From the NCBI RefSeq assembly GCF_029360805.1, contig NZ_JARKNC010000003.1, positions 248,001 to 312,000 of the forward strand: a stretch of DNA of 64,000 bases, given 5' to 3'. This DNA comes from Daejeonella sp. JGW-45 (lineage in GTDB: Bacteria > Bacteroidota > Bacteroidia > Sphingobacteriales > Sphingobacteriaceae). Shown here piece by piece: positions 26,251 through 34,741 of this stretch (position 1 is the first letter of the stretch; the number at the start of each line of letters is the position of its first letter). Under the pieces are notes generated by a model. It saw nothing but the letters and a program-made list of their open reading frames with translations. It was not told the DNA's origin and searched no databases. Made by a program: the position numbers and the translations under genes.

Positions 26251-27699
26251 CTATCTTCTCTTCTTTGAAGCAGCTTTACCCGGGAGCGTCAATTTCCAGA
26301 TACTGCCCTGCACATTTCCATATTCAATGATATACAATTCATTCCCCACAAGAACCGCGTCCGTCGGGTTATTAAAAGTATCAACTATCCTTGTTGTCTT
26401 AACCAGGTAATTATCTGCCAGAGGATTGTAAGTCATCTGCAGATGCAGGAGATCCCTGCCCTGATCAGTAAAAGGCTTCATCATACTTGACCTGGCACCA
26501 AGCGAATTTCTCAGAACAAAACCACTGCCTTTAAATTCCCCGCTAAGGGCACCCTTACGGTCAAATACCAAACCCAGGGGTGAGCTGTGCGGAGTGAACG
26601 TACTGGTAGTCACACCTGTATTATCACCATCGAGTACCTTCCCGGTATGCCCACGGTATTCATTTGCGTCAGGTCCTACGTTCTGGATACCTGCTGTAAA
26701 TTTAACCCCTTCAGGGATTTTAGGGAACTCCGGATCAGTACGAAAATATTTAACCGCCCAGGCATGCGCACTTCTTGGAATGAAAGGATCTGTGTCCGGG
26801 TTTGGCTTCCAGTCGGGATACTGCTGAGGATTTTCAATCCCGCCCATTACCCATGGAAAACCATAATGATGTCCTTCGCGGACCCAAAACATGTCTTCAT
26901 TATGGTCATAATCCGATGAGTTAACTACAGCGAACAACTTGTCAGAGGCATCAAAAGCAATATCATAGGCATTTCTTATGCCTTCCGCATAGATAAATCC
27001 TCCGGCCTTAAGCTTCGCCAGGTCATCCTGTAATTCCAGATCTTTTGCATCCGCCGGAATTCTGAAAATCTTAGCAGTCAACGCATTGTCGCGGGCATTT
27101 GGATATGCTCCCCTGTTGTCCTGCACCTCTCCATGATCTGTTCTTGCACCGGTATTGGCATAGATATATTTTCCATCCGGGCTCACCTCAAGTGCATTCC
27201 AGCCGTGATCGAACGTAGTGGCGTTTGTTCCGTATTCTACTGTATTAAAAACAACGGTCATTTCAGGCTTACCGGATGGTTTTATATTGTACCGTACCAT
27301 CCTGCCCTTATTTCCCTTACCGTTATTAACACTCACGTTGCCGCACAAGAACAGGTTGTTACCCGAAAAAATGGCCCCCTGCAGGCGGCCAATACCATGA
27401 TCCGCAGCGCTTAGTACCTGCTCCGGCACCGGGTTTCCGCCCGAGGTATTAACTTTAAAAACCCCACCATCAAAGGTGGTATAAAAAAAATCGCCGGTGA
27501 GCGGGTGTACGAGTAAACGAACAGCTTTAGCACCGACGGTCATATATTTTTCCACTTTTATATCCTGCCTCAGGGCCACGGGGGTTGTCTCAACCGCCGG
27601 ACGCCTTGCTGTCCTTACGGGAGTATCCTGGGCCGATGACACCAAAGGGATTAAGATCGCCGGGATGGCGAGAGAATATCGTATTAACGAGCGTATCAT
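26251..27699 (-). CDS. Exported sorbosone-dehydrogenase-like beta-propeller (PQQ-type sugar dehydrogenase)
   Basis: The 482-residue protein has a Sec signal (MIRSLIRYSL, cleavage after VSSAQ). I took ATG 27699; the frame extends to 27729 but then overlaps the cytochrome gene. The propeller (about 55-470) shows HGWNALEVSPDGKYIYANTGARTDHG, RNAYDIAFDASDKLFAVVNSSDYDHNEDMF, EGHHYGFPWVMGG and a closing IIEYG blade, as in the L-sorbosone/glucose dehydrogenase family. It would oxidise a sugar in the periplasm and pass electrons to the cytochrome c encoded just upstream (gap 13 bases). PQQ binding is inferred. Confidence 0.88.
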   Translation of the reverse strand: MIRSLIRYSLAIPAILIPLVSSAQDTPVRTARRPAVETTPVALRQDIKVEKYMTVGAKAVRLLVHPLTGDFFYTTFDGGVFKVNTSGGNPVPEQVLSAADHGIGRLQGAIFSGNNLFLCGNVSVNNGKGNKGRMVRYNIKPSGKPEMTVVFNTVEYGTNATTFDHGWNALEVSPDGKYIYANTGARTDHGEVQDNRGAYPNARDNALTAKIFRIPADAKDLELQDDLAKLKAGGFIYAEGIRNAYDIAFDASDKLFAVVNSSDYDHNEDMFWVREGHHYGFPWVMGGIENPQQYPDWKPNPDTDPFIPRSAHAWAVKYFRTDPEFPKIPEGVKFTAGIQNVGPDANEYRGHTGKVLDGDNTGVTTSTFTPHSSPLGLVFDRKGALSGEFKGSGFVLRNSLGARSSMMKPFTDQGRDLLHLQMTYNPLADNYLVKTTRIVDTFNNPTDAVLVGNELYIIEYGNVQGSIWKLTLPGKAASKKRR

Positions 27700-27712
27700 G
27701 TAAGTGTATAAA

Positions 27713-28177
27713 TTATTGTTGTTTTCCAAATTCCTTCAGGTAAGCTATCAGTTCCCATCTTTGCTCCTCCTTCAGAATTTCCTTAAAAGGGGGCATGTTA
27801 CCTTTTCCATTCGTTAGTTTCCAGAATATAGCACCGTCCTTTTGCTTTATAAATTTCGGATCGTGGAAATTTGCCGGCTTCACTCCCATAGCGCCACCCG
27901 CAGCTCCGTCACCGTAGCCGGTTTCTCCATGGCAGGCAAAACAATATAAATTATATAATTCCTCTCCCCTGGAAATAATTTCAGCAGAGGTACCAATTGG
28001 GTTTTTAATTGTGTCGGCCCAGGCCGGCGCCTTGAATGGTTCCTGCGCTACAGTGTCTGCTAAATCTGGTGAATAACCAGCCTGGGAATTTGCATTGTTA
28101 TAGTTTGTTGAAGCGGATAATATAAAAATACCCACAGTACCTAACATCAGAACCCCGTAAAATCTTATCTTCTTCAT
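27713..28177 (-). CDS. Exported monoheme cytochrome c
   Basis: The 154-residue protein has a signal or anchor (MKKIRFYGVLMLGTVGIFILSAS) and a class I cytochrome c domain with the heme site CFACH in the middle and a distal Met in GKGNMPPFKEIL. I chose ATG 28177 as the start, because the longer frame adds six residues before the signal. It is immediately upstream of the sugar dehydrogenase-like gene and is its likely electron acceptor. Confidence 0.93.
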   Translation of the reverse strand: MKKIRFYGVLMLGTVGIFILSASTNYNNANSQAGYSPDLADTVAQEPFKAPAWADTIKNPIGTSAEIISRGEELYNLYCFACHGETGYGDGAAGGAMGVKPANFHDPKFIKQKDGAIFWKLTNGKGNMPPFKEILKEEQRWELIAYLKEFGKQQ

Positions 28178-28267
28178 TTGAATATTATTTACCAATAGCT
28201 TAGCCGGAATCCGTCTAAATCATGCATTGTAAGCTAATTGATGATTGTCCCGAACCGGGAAGCAGTA

Positions 28268-28321
28268 AAAAATTTGTAAGAAGGTTACAGCATAGTGAAA
28301 AATCACAACAGCCGTAACCTT
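28268..28321 (-). terminator. Probable terminator after the RidA gene
   Basis: The arms AAGGTTAC (28281-28288) and GTAACCTT (28314-28321) pair, with an inner GTGA/TCAC stem inside. On the minus strand a run of six T lies five bases after the hairpin (28268-28275). The rest of the 179-base gap to the cytochrome gene has no other clear signal. Confidence 0.5.
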
Positions 28322-28356
28322 AAACTGTAAAACCGATACTTCGGCTCTGTTTTTTA

Positions 28357-28824
28357 TTAGATATAAGCGATGGCGTCCATCTCTACCAGCGAATCGCCCG
28401 GTACACCGCCTTTAGCGACAGCTACAGTTGTACGAACCGGTGGTTTTGCTCCGAAACGGCCTTTGTAAACCTCGTTCATGCCCTTGTAATCAGCAATATC
28501 ATTAAGATATACCGTTACTTTTAAAACCTTCTGCATTGATGAACCGGCTCTTATAAGCTCCTTTTCAAGCTCTTTCAAAACTATCTCCGTATGAGACTTG
28601 ATATCGAATGGATCGGTATGAGCACCCTTTCCTGCGATGTAAACCAAGCCGTTATGAATCGTATGACCGGCAAATAATTGCTGGCCGGCATAGTCAGTGA
28701 TGTTTCCGGCTACCTTTTCCGGAGCGGAATCAAGAACTTTTGCATTAGCCACCGCTCCAAGGCCTGTAACACCCACAACAGAGGCAAATAACTTTTTTAA
28801 TACTGATCTTCTTTGTGTTTTCAT
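28357..28824 (-). CDS. Exported RidA/YjgF-family protein (Tat-type signal)
   Basis: The 155-residue protein starts MKTQRRSVLKKLF, a twin-arginine type signal with a hydrophobic stretch ending ANA. I chose ATG 28824; the longer frame runs into the upstream gene. The RidA domain (about 38-155) keeps the active-site Arg in PPVRTTVAV and Glu in LVEMDAIA. RidA proteins hydrolyse reactive enamines/imines released by PLP enzymes, normally in the cytoplasm. Export is notable because the window also encodes two Tat-type PLP enzymes. It follows the SMP-30 gene by 22 bases. Confidence 0.92.
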   Translation of the reverse strand: MKTQRRSVLKKLFASVVGVTGLGAVANAKVLDSAPEKVAGNITDYAGQQLFAGHTIHNGLVYIAGKGAHTDPFDIKSHTEIVLKELEKELIRAGSSMQKVLKVTVYLNDIADYKGMNEVYKGRFGAKPPVRTTVAVAKGGVPGDSLVEMDAIAYI

Positions 28825-28846
28825 TTTCTTATTTGTTGGTTGTTGA

Positions 28847-29791
28847 TTATTTCTTCTTTTGCATTGCCCATTCGCGGCCCGGCCTGTCAACCCGGAAACT
28901 CTCAAGGTTGCCCTTATCCTGCAAAGTAACGTACATCGTGCGGCCATCAGGTCCGCCAAAAGCTACATTACTTGCCAATTTGCCTATCAGAGTAATTTCC
29001 TGTACGAGCTTTCCTTCTGGCGAGAGCTTTGCAACCGTACCTTTACCATGTCTTGAGATGTACAGGTTTCCGTCAATATCGCACCTCATTCCGTCCATAC
29101 CGAAATCCGCGAATTCATGAAATAAACGCTTATTGCTTACATTTCCTTCCGGGGAGAGGTCGTAAACCCATACCTTACGCTGAACAGACTCGTTTACATA
29201 AAGCAATTTATTATCAGGGCTCACCTCGATCCCGTTTGCAGTCCCCATGCTGTCAAGCAATACAGACGAGCCATTGGTGTCAATACGCCAGATCCGGCCA
29301 TTACCAGCTTTCCAGTTTGGGTCGCTTGCATATAGCCTGTCTTTATTATCGATCGCAATATCATTAGGCTGGCTCATATTGGCGTTATGCGCAAAAACGG
29401 TGATTTCCTTGGTTTGCATATTAACCTTAAGGATATTGTGTTTCGTATAATCAGCAATTAGCATATCGCCTTTGCTGTCGAAGCGAATGCCGTTTCCGAT
29501 ACTCCCTGCCGGTAATTCCACAAATAAACTCGCCTTACCTTCAGGCGTCACCTGACCGATTGTACCCGGGCCACCGAAATTAACCGCGTAGACCGTGCCG
29601 GCAGCACTAACTGCAGGCCCTTCAACGCCCTTCGGAAAGCTCTTCTCAGGCGTAAACGTTGATGATTTAAACATTTCAGATTTTGGGATTTGTGCCTGGC
29701 ATGCCACAAAAAGAGGTAACAAGCCAAGTGCTAAACCGGCAGCCTTAGCTGACAGTCTGTTCTGTAGAAAACGGTTCATTTTCACGGTCAT
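28847..29791 (-). CDS. SMP-30/gluconolactonase-like exported beta-propeller
   Basis: The 314-residue protein has an N-terminal signal ending LFVACQAQ; the Cys could be lipidated. Met1 or Met5 (29779) can be the start. The six-bladed propeller shows the SMP-30 pattern: KGVEGPAVSAAGTVYAVNF, GNGIRFDSKGDMLIADY, QPNDIAIDNKDRLYASD, ANGIEVSPDNKLLYVNES and GMRCDIDGNLYIS. The Glu, Asn and Asp residues at the centre would bind a metal. The family hydrolyses sugar lactones. Next to sugar dehydrogenase and cytochrome genes it would open the lactone formed by oxidation. Confidence 0.9.
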   Translation of the reverse strand: MTVKMNRFLQNRLSAKAAGLALGLLPLFVACQAQIPKSEMFKSSTFTPEKSFPKGVEGPAVSAAGTVYAVNFGGPGTIGQVTPEGKASLFVELPAGSIGNGIRFDSKGDMLIADYTKHNILKVNMQTKEITVFAHNANMSQPNDIAIDNKDRLYASDPNWKAGNGRIWRIDTNGSSVLLDSMGTANGIEVSPDNKLLYVNESVQRKVWVYDLSPEGNVSNKRLFHEFADFGMDGMRCDIDGNLYISRHGKGTVAKLSPEGKLVQEITLIGKLASNVAFGGPDGRTMYVTLQDKGNLESFRVDRPGREWAMQKKK

Positions 29792-29932
29792 CAGAGAATA
29801 AAATACTTTTAAAAAACAGGCGTAAAAAGCCAGTTTATATATATTTTAACGCAATATATGACTCTTAGATGTCATGAGCAATTCCATAGTAATTATGTTA
29901 CACTTTTTTCATTGGAAACGTGGTAGGTGAAC

Positions 29933-30167
29933 GGTAATCGGTGATCGGTAATCGGTGCTCGGTAATCAGTGATCAGTAATCGGTAATCGGTAGTTACTAG
30001 TAAAAGACTCGTTAATGATTGCTGAGCGCAGCACCGATTACTGATCATTGAGTGAAGTACTGATTACTGAGCGCAGCACCGATTACTGATCATTACTGAG
30101 CACAGCACCGATCACTGATCACTAAGCGCAGCACCGATCACTAATTACCAAGCGTAGCACCGATCAC
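29933..30167. repeat. Left heptamer element beside the four-helix gene
   Basis: The plus arm (29933-29995) is nine strict 7-bp units of type RGTRATC (GGTAATC, GGTGATC, AGTGATC). A core TAAAAGACTCGTTA (30001-30014) follows. The return arm (30022-30167) repeats GAGCGCAGCACCGATTACT-type units that are largely complementary to the first. The rest of the gap (29792-30252) is the SMP-30 leader and about 85 bases before the four-helix start, with a small CCAGAA/TTCTGG hairpin. Confidence 0.9.
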
Positions 30168-30252
30168 CATACACGTCACTGATTAACCGGTATCTCATAT
30201 CAAATAACCGGCATATCAACTTTTTTCCAGAAGATTTCTGGTAAATTTCCTA

Positions 30253-30639
30253 ATGGAATACGTAAAAAATTTCGGGGATTTACATGTATACAAGTTATCA
30301 CGAGATATCTCTAAGATAATCTTTGAGACTTCAAAAACATTTCCGAGAGAGGAGACTTACTCGCTAACGGATCAGATTCGAAGATCTTCGAGATCTGTTG
30401 GCGCTCAAATTGCAGAATCCTGGGCGAAAAGGAAATATGAAAGACATTTTATAAGCAAACTAACTGATGCAGATGGAGAACAAATGGAAACTCAACATTG
30501 GCTGGAGGTAGCACGAGATTGTTCCTATATTTCGCCTGATCTTGCCCAAGATCTTCTCGATCAATGTCGCCATGTTGGCAAAATGCTAAACTCAATGATC
30601 GCTAAATCAGCAGTTTTCTGTCAAACGGTGAGGAGGTGA
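30253..30639 (+). CDS. Four-helix-bundle protein (S23 / 23S rRNA intervening-sequence protein family)
   Basis: The 128-residue basic protein matches the TIGR02436-type family: FGDLHVYKLSRDISKIIFE, ETYSLTDQIRRSSRSVGAQIAES, then helices with QHWLEVARDCSYISPD and DQCRHVGKMLNSMI. Members form homopentameric four-helix bundles with a basic surface. They occur as orphan genes, in rRNA intervening sequences, and as Avd accessory proteins of diversity-generating retroelements. No reverse transcriptase is present here. The gene stands alone on the plus strand, and both flanks are heptamer elements; its TGA stop lies inside the first unit of the right element. The function is unknown. Confidence 0.92.
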   Translation: MEYVKNFGDLHVYKLSRDISKIIFETSKTFPREETYSLTDQIRRSSRSVGAQIAESWAKRKYERHFISKLTDADGEQMETQHWLEVARDCSYISPDLAQDLLDQCRHVGKMLNSMIAKSAVFCQTVRR

Positions 30640-30910
30640 TCGGTAATCAGTAATCAGTAAGTGGTAATCAGTGAGTGGTAATCGGTAAGTGGTAATCGGT
30701 ATTCGGTGATCAGTATAATCAGTGATTAGTAGTGAGTAATAAAAGACTCATTACCAAGCACGCACCAATTACTGTGCACACTACTGATCACTGATTACTG
30801 ATTACCAGTCATGGAGCGAAGCACTGATTACTGAGCGAAGCACTGATCACTGATCACTGATTAACTAGTAACCGAGCGCAGCACCGATTACTGAGCGAAG
30901 CACTGATTAC
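30635..30910. repeat. Right heptamer element beside the four-helix gene
   Basis: Eleven strict units run from 30635 to 30711 (GGTGATC, GGTAATC, AGTAATC, GGTAAGT and so on). Next comes a core TAAAAGACTCATTA (30740-30753), the same as the left core except for one base. The complementary return arm carries GAGCGAAGCACTGATTACT units. The tract holds the stop codon of the four-helix gene at one end and of the cytochrome gene at the other (30907-30909). Confidence 0.9.
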
Positions 30911-31485
30911 TTCAAAGACAACACATATTTAACCATCGCCTTCGCGTCATCGTCAGACAGCGCAGGGTGTGGTGACATTGGAATGGCTCCCCATACACCG
31001 CTTCCACCTTTTTTGATTTTTTCAACAAGCTGGTTTACAGTGGAGGCATTGTTTGGATATTTATTCGCCACGTCTTTATAAGATGGTCCGAGCACTTTGA
31101 CATCGACTTTATGACAGGCAAAACAATCTGACTTCGCTATCAAAGCTTCTCCCCTTTTTATTTCAGCATCGTCATTCGCTGAAGCTGCCGGTTTAGCCGG
31201 TGCGGCAGCGGGAGCTTTAGTTGTAGTTGCTGCTGTTGCCGGGCTTGCCGGTGCGGTAGTTGTAGTAACTGCAGTATCAGCCGTTGCGCTTGCAGGCGCA
31301 GCAGTGGCTGCTGCAGCAGCAGCAGGAGCTGCAGAAGGTGCTGCCGGTGCGAACCCATCGTTACTGTTATAAGCACTTCCGGAAGCCGTAGAATCTGCGG
31401 ATGTTGATGCAATACCGCGTTCATTCGACGAATCACCGCATGCTAAAAAAAGGGCACACATACCCAGAATAAATAGTTGTTTCAT
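30907..31485 (-). CDS. Cytochrome c lipoprotein with Ala/Thr-rich linker
   Basis: The 192-residue protein has a lipoprotein signal (MCALFLACGD, Cys near 16), about 85 residues of Ala/Pro/Thr-rich low-complexity tether, then a cytochrome c551/c552-like domain with heme site CFACH and distal Met in GAIPMSPHPALSDDDAKAMVKYVL. The tether would let the heme domain move between periplasmic partners. Its TAA stop belongs to a TAATCAG unit of the repeat tract downstream. Confidence 0.93.
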   Translation of the reverse strand: MKQLFILGMCALFLACGDSSNERGIASTSADSTASGSAYNSNDGFAPAAPSAAPAAAAAATAAPASATADTAVTTTTAPASPATAATTTKAPAAAPAKPAASANDDAEIKRGEALIAKSDCFACHKVDVKVLGPSYKDVANKYPNNASTVNQLVEKIKKGGSGVWGAIPMSPHPALSDDDAKAMVKYVLSLK

Positions 31486-31649
31486 TTTAGTAAGAGAATA
31501 TATAGTAAGACGTTGTATAACGCAATTTTATACAAAATATTCGAATTTCAGATTAAATAAAGAACCTTTGACCGATTTTTAGGAATAATCAGAGGCTCCA
31601 CCAGGACAAAGCAGCTGAGCGATGATAATATTCCAAGGCTCCTACTGCT

Positions 31650-32957
31650 TCAATTGAGCTTATTAAAGACGAAGTTACCTATCTTCTCTCCTTCCTTAAG
31701 ACCCTCATCCATAGCTTCGCGATAATGTATACCGCCGTATATACGACTAATAGCTGCTTCCCGGGCGGCATGATTTACGCTTGCAAATTTCCTGTCCGGC
31801 CAGCCCCAGCGTCTTTCCGTTGAATCGGTAAAAGCAGTGTTCTTTCCGAAGATATTAGTTAAAACTGTTGCCGAAGCGTTTGATATTATAGAATGCCCGC
31901 TAGTGTACTCGGGAAAGGGTGGTGTTTGAAGATATGGTTTCCAGTTTTCGTCAAGATACAAATTGATATAGGTTTCAGGTCTTAACAGCGAGTAAGTGAA
32001 TTTTGTATTCCAGCAGGCAATAAAAGAATCCATAATGGCAATTGAGACACCGGCATAACTAAATACGGTTTTGTCAAAATCGGCCTTTTGATTTTTGCAT
32101 ACTATACCAGTTATGCCCATCCAGTGACCTCCCGGTGTCATAGCTTTTGTGGCAAACATCACATGTCCGGATACATTCATTTTAAACCCATTACAATCCC
32201 AGAAGTCAGCTATTGCCTTTTGCTCATCGGTCAGATTTACTCCCAGGTCGTATACTTCCGAAGCAAGTTTGTGAAACTTGCTATCCTTTTCCTTGCTAAA
32301 GGGAGCGGGTGGAAGCGGCAGGAACTGACTGGCAGAATCTATCATGACCGGACGCAGCTTCATCCAGTTTGGTTCTATTGCTGACATATAACCAGGGGGA
32401 GTTGGCACCCACCTGCTTTCATCATTATTAACAGTATACTTTACGGCTGACCGGGTTTGTTTGTAATTGTCTTTTTTACTCCAATCCATAACAGCTTTGC
32501 TAGATCCCTGGGCATAATTCCGGGAGTTTTCTATAATTTCGGCTGGCATTCCATTCGATTCCGCCAGGTGGATAAGCCCATCAATTATTTTCTGGGTGGA
32601 ATCCTTCGAAAAGGTCAGTTCCTGCCCCACGTACATGAACGCCAAAAGAGAAGCAAGCTCGATATTAACCGGCTTTTCAGGCTTTGCAAGTTTATTGAAT
32701 CCAGCTAGTTTTTTGCTAAGCGATCTATATTTTACAGACTTTGATGCCATAACCTCATAAGCTGCCAGATTACTGTAGGCATAGATCCTGCTGGCCACCG
32801 GTGGAGAAAAAACATCATACGTGATCACATCTGTTAATGAGCCTACGGTCTGTGAATACAGCTCAGGATTCTTGAAAACTGTTTCATAATCCTTGTCTTC
32901 GGAACACGAACTTGCCAGGAATAGAATGCAAATTATAACTACGTATATCTTCTTCAT
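31650..32957 (-). CDS. Vanadium-haloperoxidase/PAP2-family lipoprotein
   Basis: The 435-residue protein has a lipoprotein signal (ILFLASSCSE). The mostly helical body is of the vanadium-dependent haloperoxidase-like type. The phosphate/vanadate site is visible near the C-terminus as PEYTSGHSIISNASA and AAREAAISRIYGGIHY, providing the Ser-Gly-His and Arg...His residues. The first Arg/Lys motif would lie around residues 310-330 (LLRPETYI). The family includes haloperoxidases and acid phosphatases, which sequence alone does not separate. It follows the Tat-type PLP enzyme gene by 70 bases. The gaps on both sides (31486-31649 and 32958-33027) show no signal. Confidence 0.88.
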   Translation of the reverse strand: MKKIYVVIICILFLASSCSEDKDYETVFKNPELYSQTVGSLTDVITYDVFSPPVASRIYAYSNLAAYEVMASKSVKYRSLSKKLAGFNKLAKPEKPVNIELASLLAFMYVGQELTFSKDSTQKIIDGLIHLAESNGMPAEIIENSRNYAQGSSKAVMDWSKKDNYKQTRSAVKYTVNNDESRWVPTPPGYMSAIEPNWMKLRPVMIDSASQFLPLPPAPFSKEKDSKFHKLASEVYDLGVNLTDEQKAIADFWDCNGFKMNVSGHVMFATKAMTPGGHWMGITGIVCKNQKADFDKTVFSYAGVSIAIMDSFIACWNTKFTYSLLRPETYINLYLDENWKPYLQTPPFPEYTSGHSIISNASATVLTNIFGKNTAFTDSTERRWGWPDRKFASVNHAAREAAISRIYGGIHYREAMDEGLKEGEKIGNFVFNKLN

Positions 32958-33027
32958 ATCGGGAACGTCGATTAGTCTTATCTGTCTAAGTAAATTAATT
33001 TATTATCACATCAATATTAACGCATTT

Positions 33028-34674
33028 TCAGGTAGCTAGAGGCGGGCCTCCCGGTACGGAAACTTTTCGGCGGACCGCCTTGCTTTTTTCCCGGGTTGCT
33101 GTAAATTTAGCCGTGCGATATTCGCCCAAATGAATGTCACCTGTAATAGAATCACCGCTCACTGTTCCTGAGAAATAGAAAGTGATGCTATTTCCCGGCA
33201 TTTCTGCAACGCTTTTAAGCTTCACCTGGTTACCTTCTATAGTACCTGCTATAAGCCTCTCATGAAACTCGCTCTTATGCGTACCATTTACCCAGTTGCC
33301 ATCTTGAATAAGAGTAAAAATATGCTGATCCATACTGCTGAAAAACTTAATTCCAACTTTCCATGTTCCGCTTAAATTACCCGAAGGACTATTCATGGTT
33401 TCTGATTTTGGGCTACGCTTACGCGACAAGACCTCATAAAGACGGTCAGCCACCAAACGATCCTCCCCTTCTTTCATGTGCCCGGCGGTAATATCAATTG
33501 ATGTTGTGCCATCTGGATGATCGGCATCACCTACGGCAACTCTCGGCTTATTTCTTCCTACCTCTTCTGCTATTTCATTGCCATTAACATTTAATTTTGC
33601 CGGATCCCAGCTAATTTTCAAGACCGGGTACTTATTGGACAGTGCTGTTGGTTCGATGATCAATGTTTTAACACCATTTATAGTCAGCATCTTCTTAGAA
33701 ATAGTGTCCAGCCAGGATAACCATCTCTTCCATTCTGCCTCATGATCTCTTTTCGCCCAGCTTTCTACAGCCGCCAGCATTCCCATCATTTCTTCGCGGC
33801 CAACTTTATTATCTCTTCCGGGCCCGTGGTGCGGAGAACTAGCCTGCCATGCAGACATAAGTATATCTTTATTACCAAGCATTAAGCCCGCACATTGAGG
33901 CCCTCGTATAGCTTTACCTCCTGAGTAGGCCACTACGTCTGCTCCTCTTTTTAAATGGACCGGGGGAATTGTCAAATGCTCCGCGGCGGCATCGATAAGC
34001 ACAGGGATATTCGCAGGTTTGGCGATCTTTGATATGACCTCCAGAGAGAACGGCTGCCCGGTAAAGGAACCCTCTACTGCATTGACATAAATCATCGCCG
34101 TTTTTGAGTTAATTGCCTTTTTCAGTTCCTCCGGCGATGAAACGTGGACGATTTTCACTCCGATATTCCGGACAGCATGATCATATACATTTCGGGAATA
34201 CTCAGGAATAATCACTTCGGTTTTTTCCAAACCCGTAAGATCAGGAATACGAATCAGCTTTTCCGGATTACCCCCGGTTACGCAGGCTGCTGTTATATGC
34301 TTTAACCCGGCTGCACAACCGGCAGAAACCATAGCCCATTCCGCGCCGGTAATTTCGGCCAGCCTCTTGCTTATCCCGTCAGCGAGTTCATCATACTGAA
34401 CAAAATTCTGTGAGGCTGCCTCCATTGCTTCTCTTACCTGGGGGAGCTCTAATGATCCGCCAAGAATAGTGAAAGCACCGCGGCAATTAATAATGGGTTC
34501 AACGCCAATTGAACGGAAAATATTTAATTCTGAAGAAGCAACAGATGGACCCGGAATTTGCGAAACCAGGGATCCCTTATCAGAAAGAATGGGTCCTGCT
34601 AATGATTGTTTAGGAAGCATGCTTCCGGTTAAAGGCAGGAGAGCTAAACCTTTAAGAACATTTCTACGTTTCAT
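33028..34674 (-). CDS. Exported SelA/DgaE-like PLP enzyme with C-terminal beta domain
   Basis: The 548-residue protein starts MKRRNVLKGLALLPL, a twin-arginine type signal. The fold-type I PLP domain (about 55-418) belongs to the SelA-like family that includes D-glucosaminate-6-phosphate ammonia lyase. It shows Asp228 in VLIDAAAE for the pyridine nitrogen and the Schiff-base Lys254 in YSGGKAIRG. A tail of about 115 residues (432-548: SGTWKVGIKFFSSMDQHIFTL and more) forms a beta barrel-like domain, absent from the second copy at 58.7 kb. Tat export suits a protein folded with its cofactor. The substrate is unknown; an amino sugar acid is the best guess. Confidence 0.88.
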   Translation of the reverse strand: MKRRNVLKGLALLPLTGSMLPKQSLAGPILSDKGSLVSQIPGPSVASSELNIFRSIGVEPIINCRGAFTILGGSLELPQVREAMEAASQNFVQYDELADGISKRLAEITGAEWAMVSAGCAAGLKHITAACVTGGNPEKLIRIPDLTGLEKTEVIIPEYSRNVYDHAVRNIGVKIVHVSSPEELKKAINSKTAMIYVNAVEGSFTGQPFSLEVISKIAKPANIPVLIDAAAEHLTIPPVHLKRGADVVAYSGGKAIRGPQCAGLMLGNKDILMSAWQASSPHHGPGRDNKVGREEMMGMLAAVESWAKRDHEAEWKRWLSWLDTISKKMLTINGVKTLIIEPTALSNKYPVLKISWDPAKLNVNGNEIAEEVGRNKPRVAVGDADHPDGTTSIDITAGHMKEGEDRLVADRLYEVLSRKRSPKSETMNSPSGNLSGTWKVGIKFFSSMDQHIFTLIQDGNWVNGTHKSEFHERLIAGTIEGNQVKLKSVAEMPGNSITFYFSGTVSGDSITGDIHLGEYRTAKFTATREKSKAVRRKVSVPGGPPLAT

Positions 34675-34741
34675 GTATTATTTTTTTGGGCTTTATATAA
34701 TGAGTAGCTTAAATTATCAAATGTCATGGAATCCGGCATTG

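Noticed and set aside
29933-30910. Diversity-generating retroelement around the Avd-like four-helix gene
   Set aside because: No reverse transcriptase and no template/variable repeat pair with adenine-specific changes is visible.
31158-31436. Leu/Gln-rich frame inside the cytochrome gene
   Set aside because: It is a shifted reading of the Ala/Thr-rich linker of the cytochrome lipoprotein and shows no independent signal.
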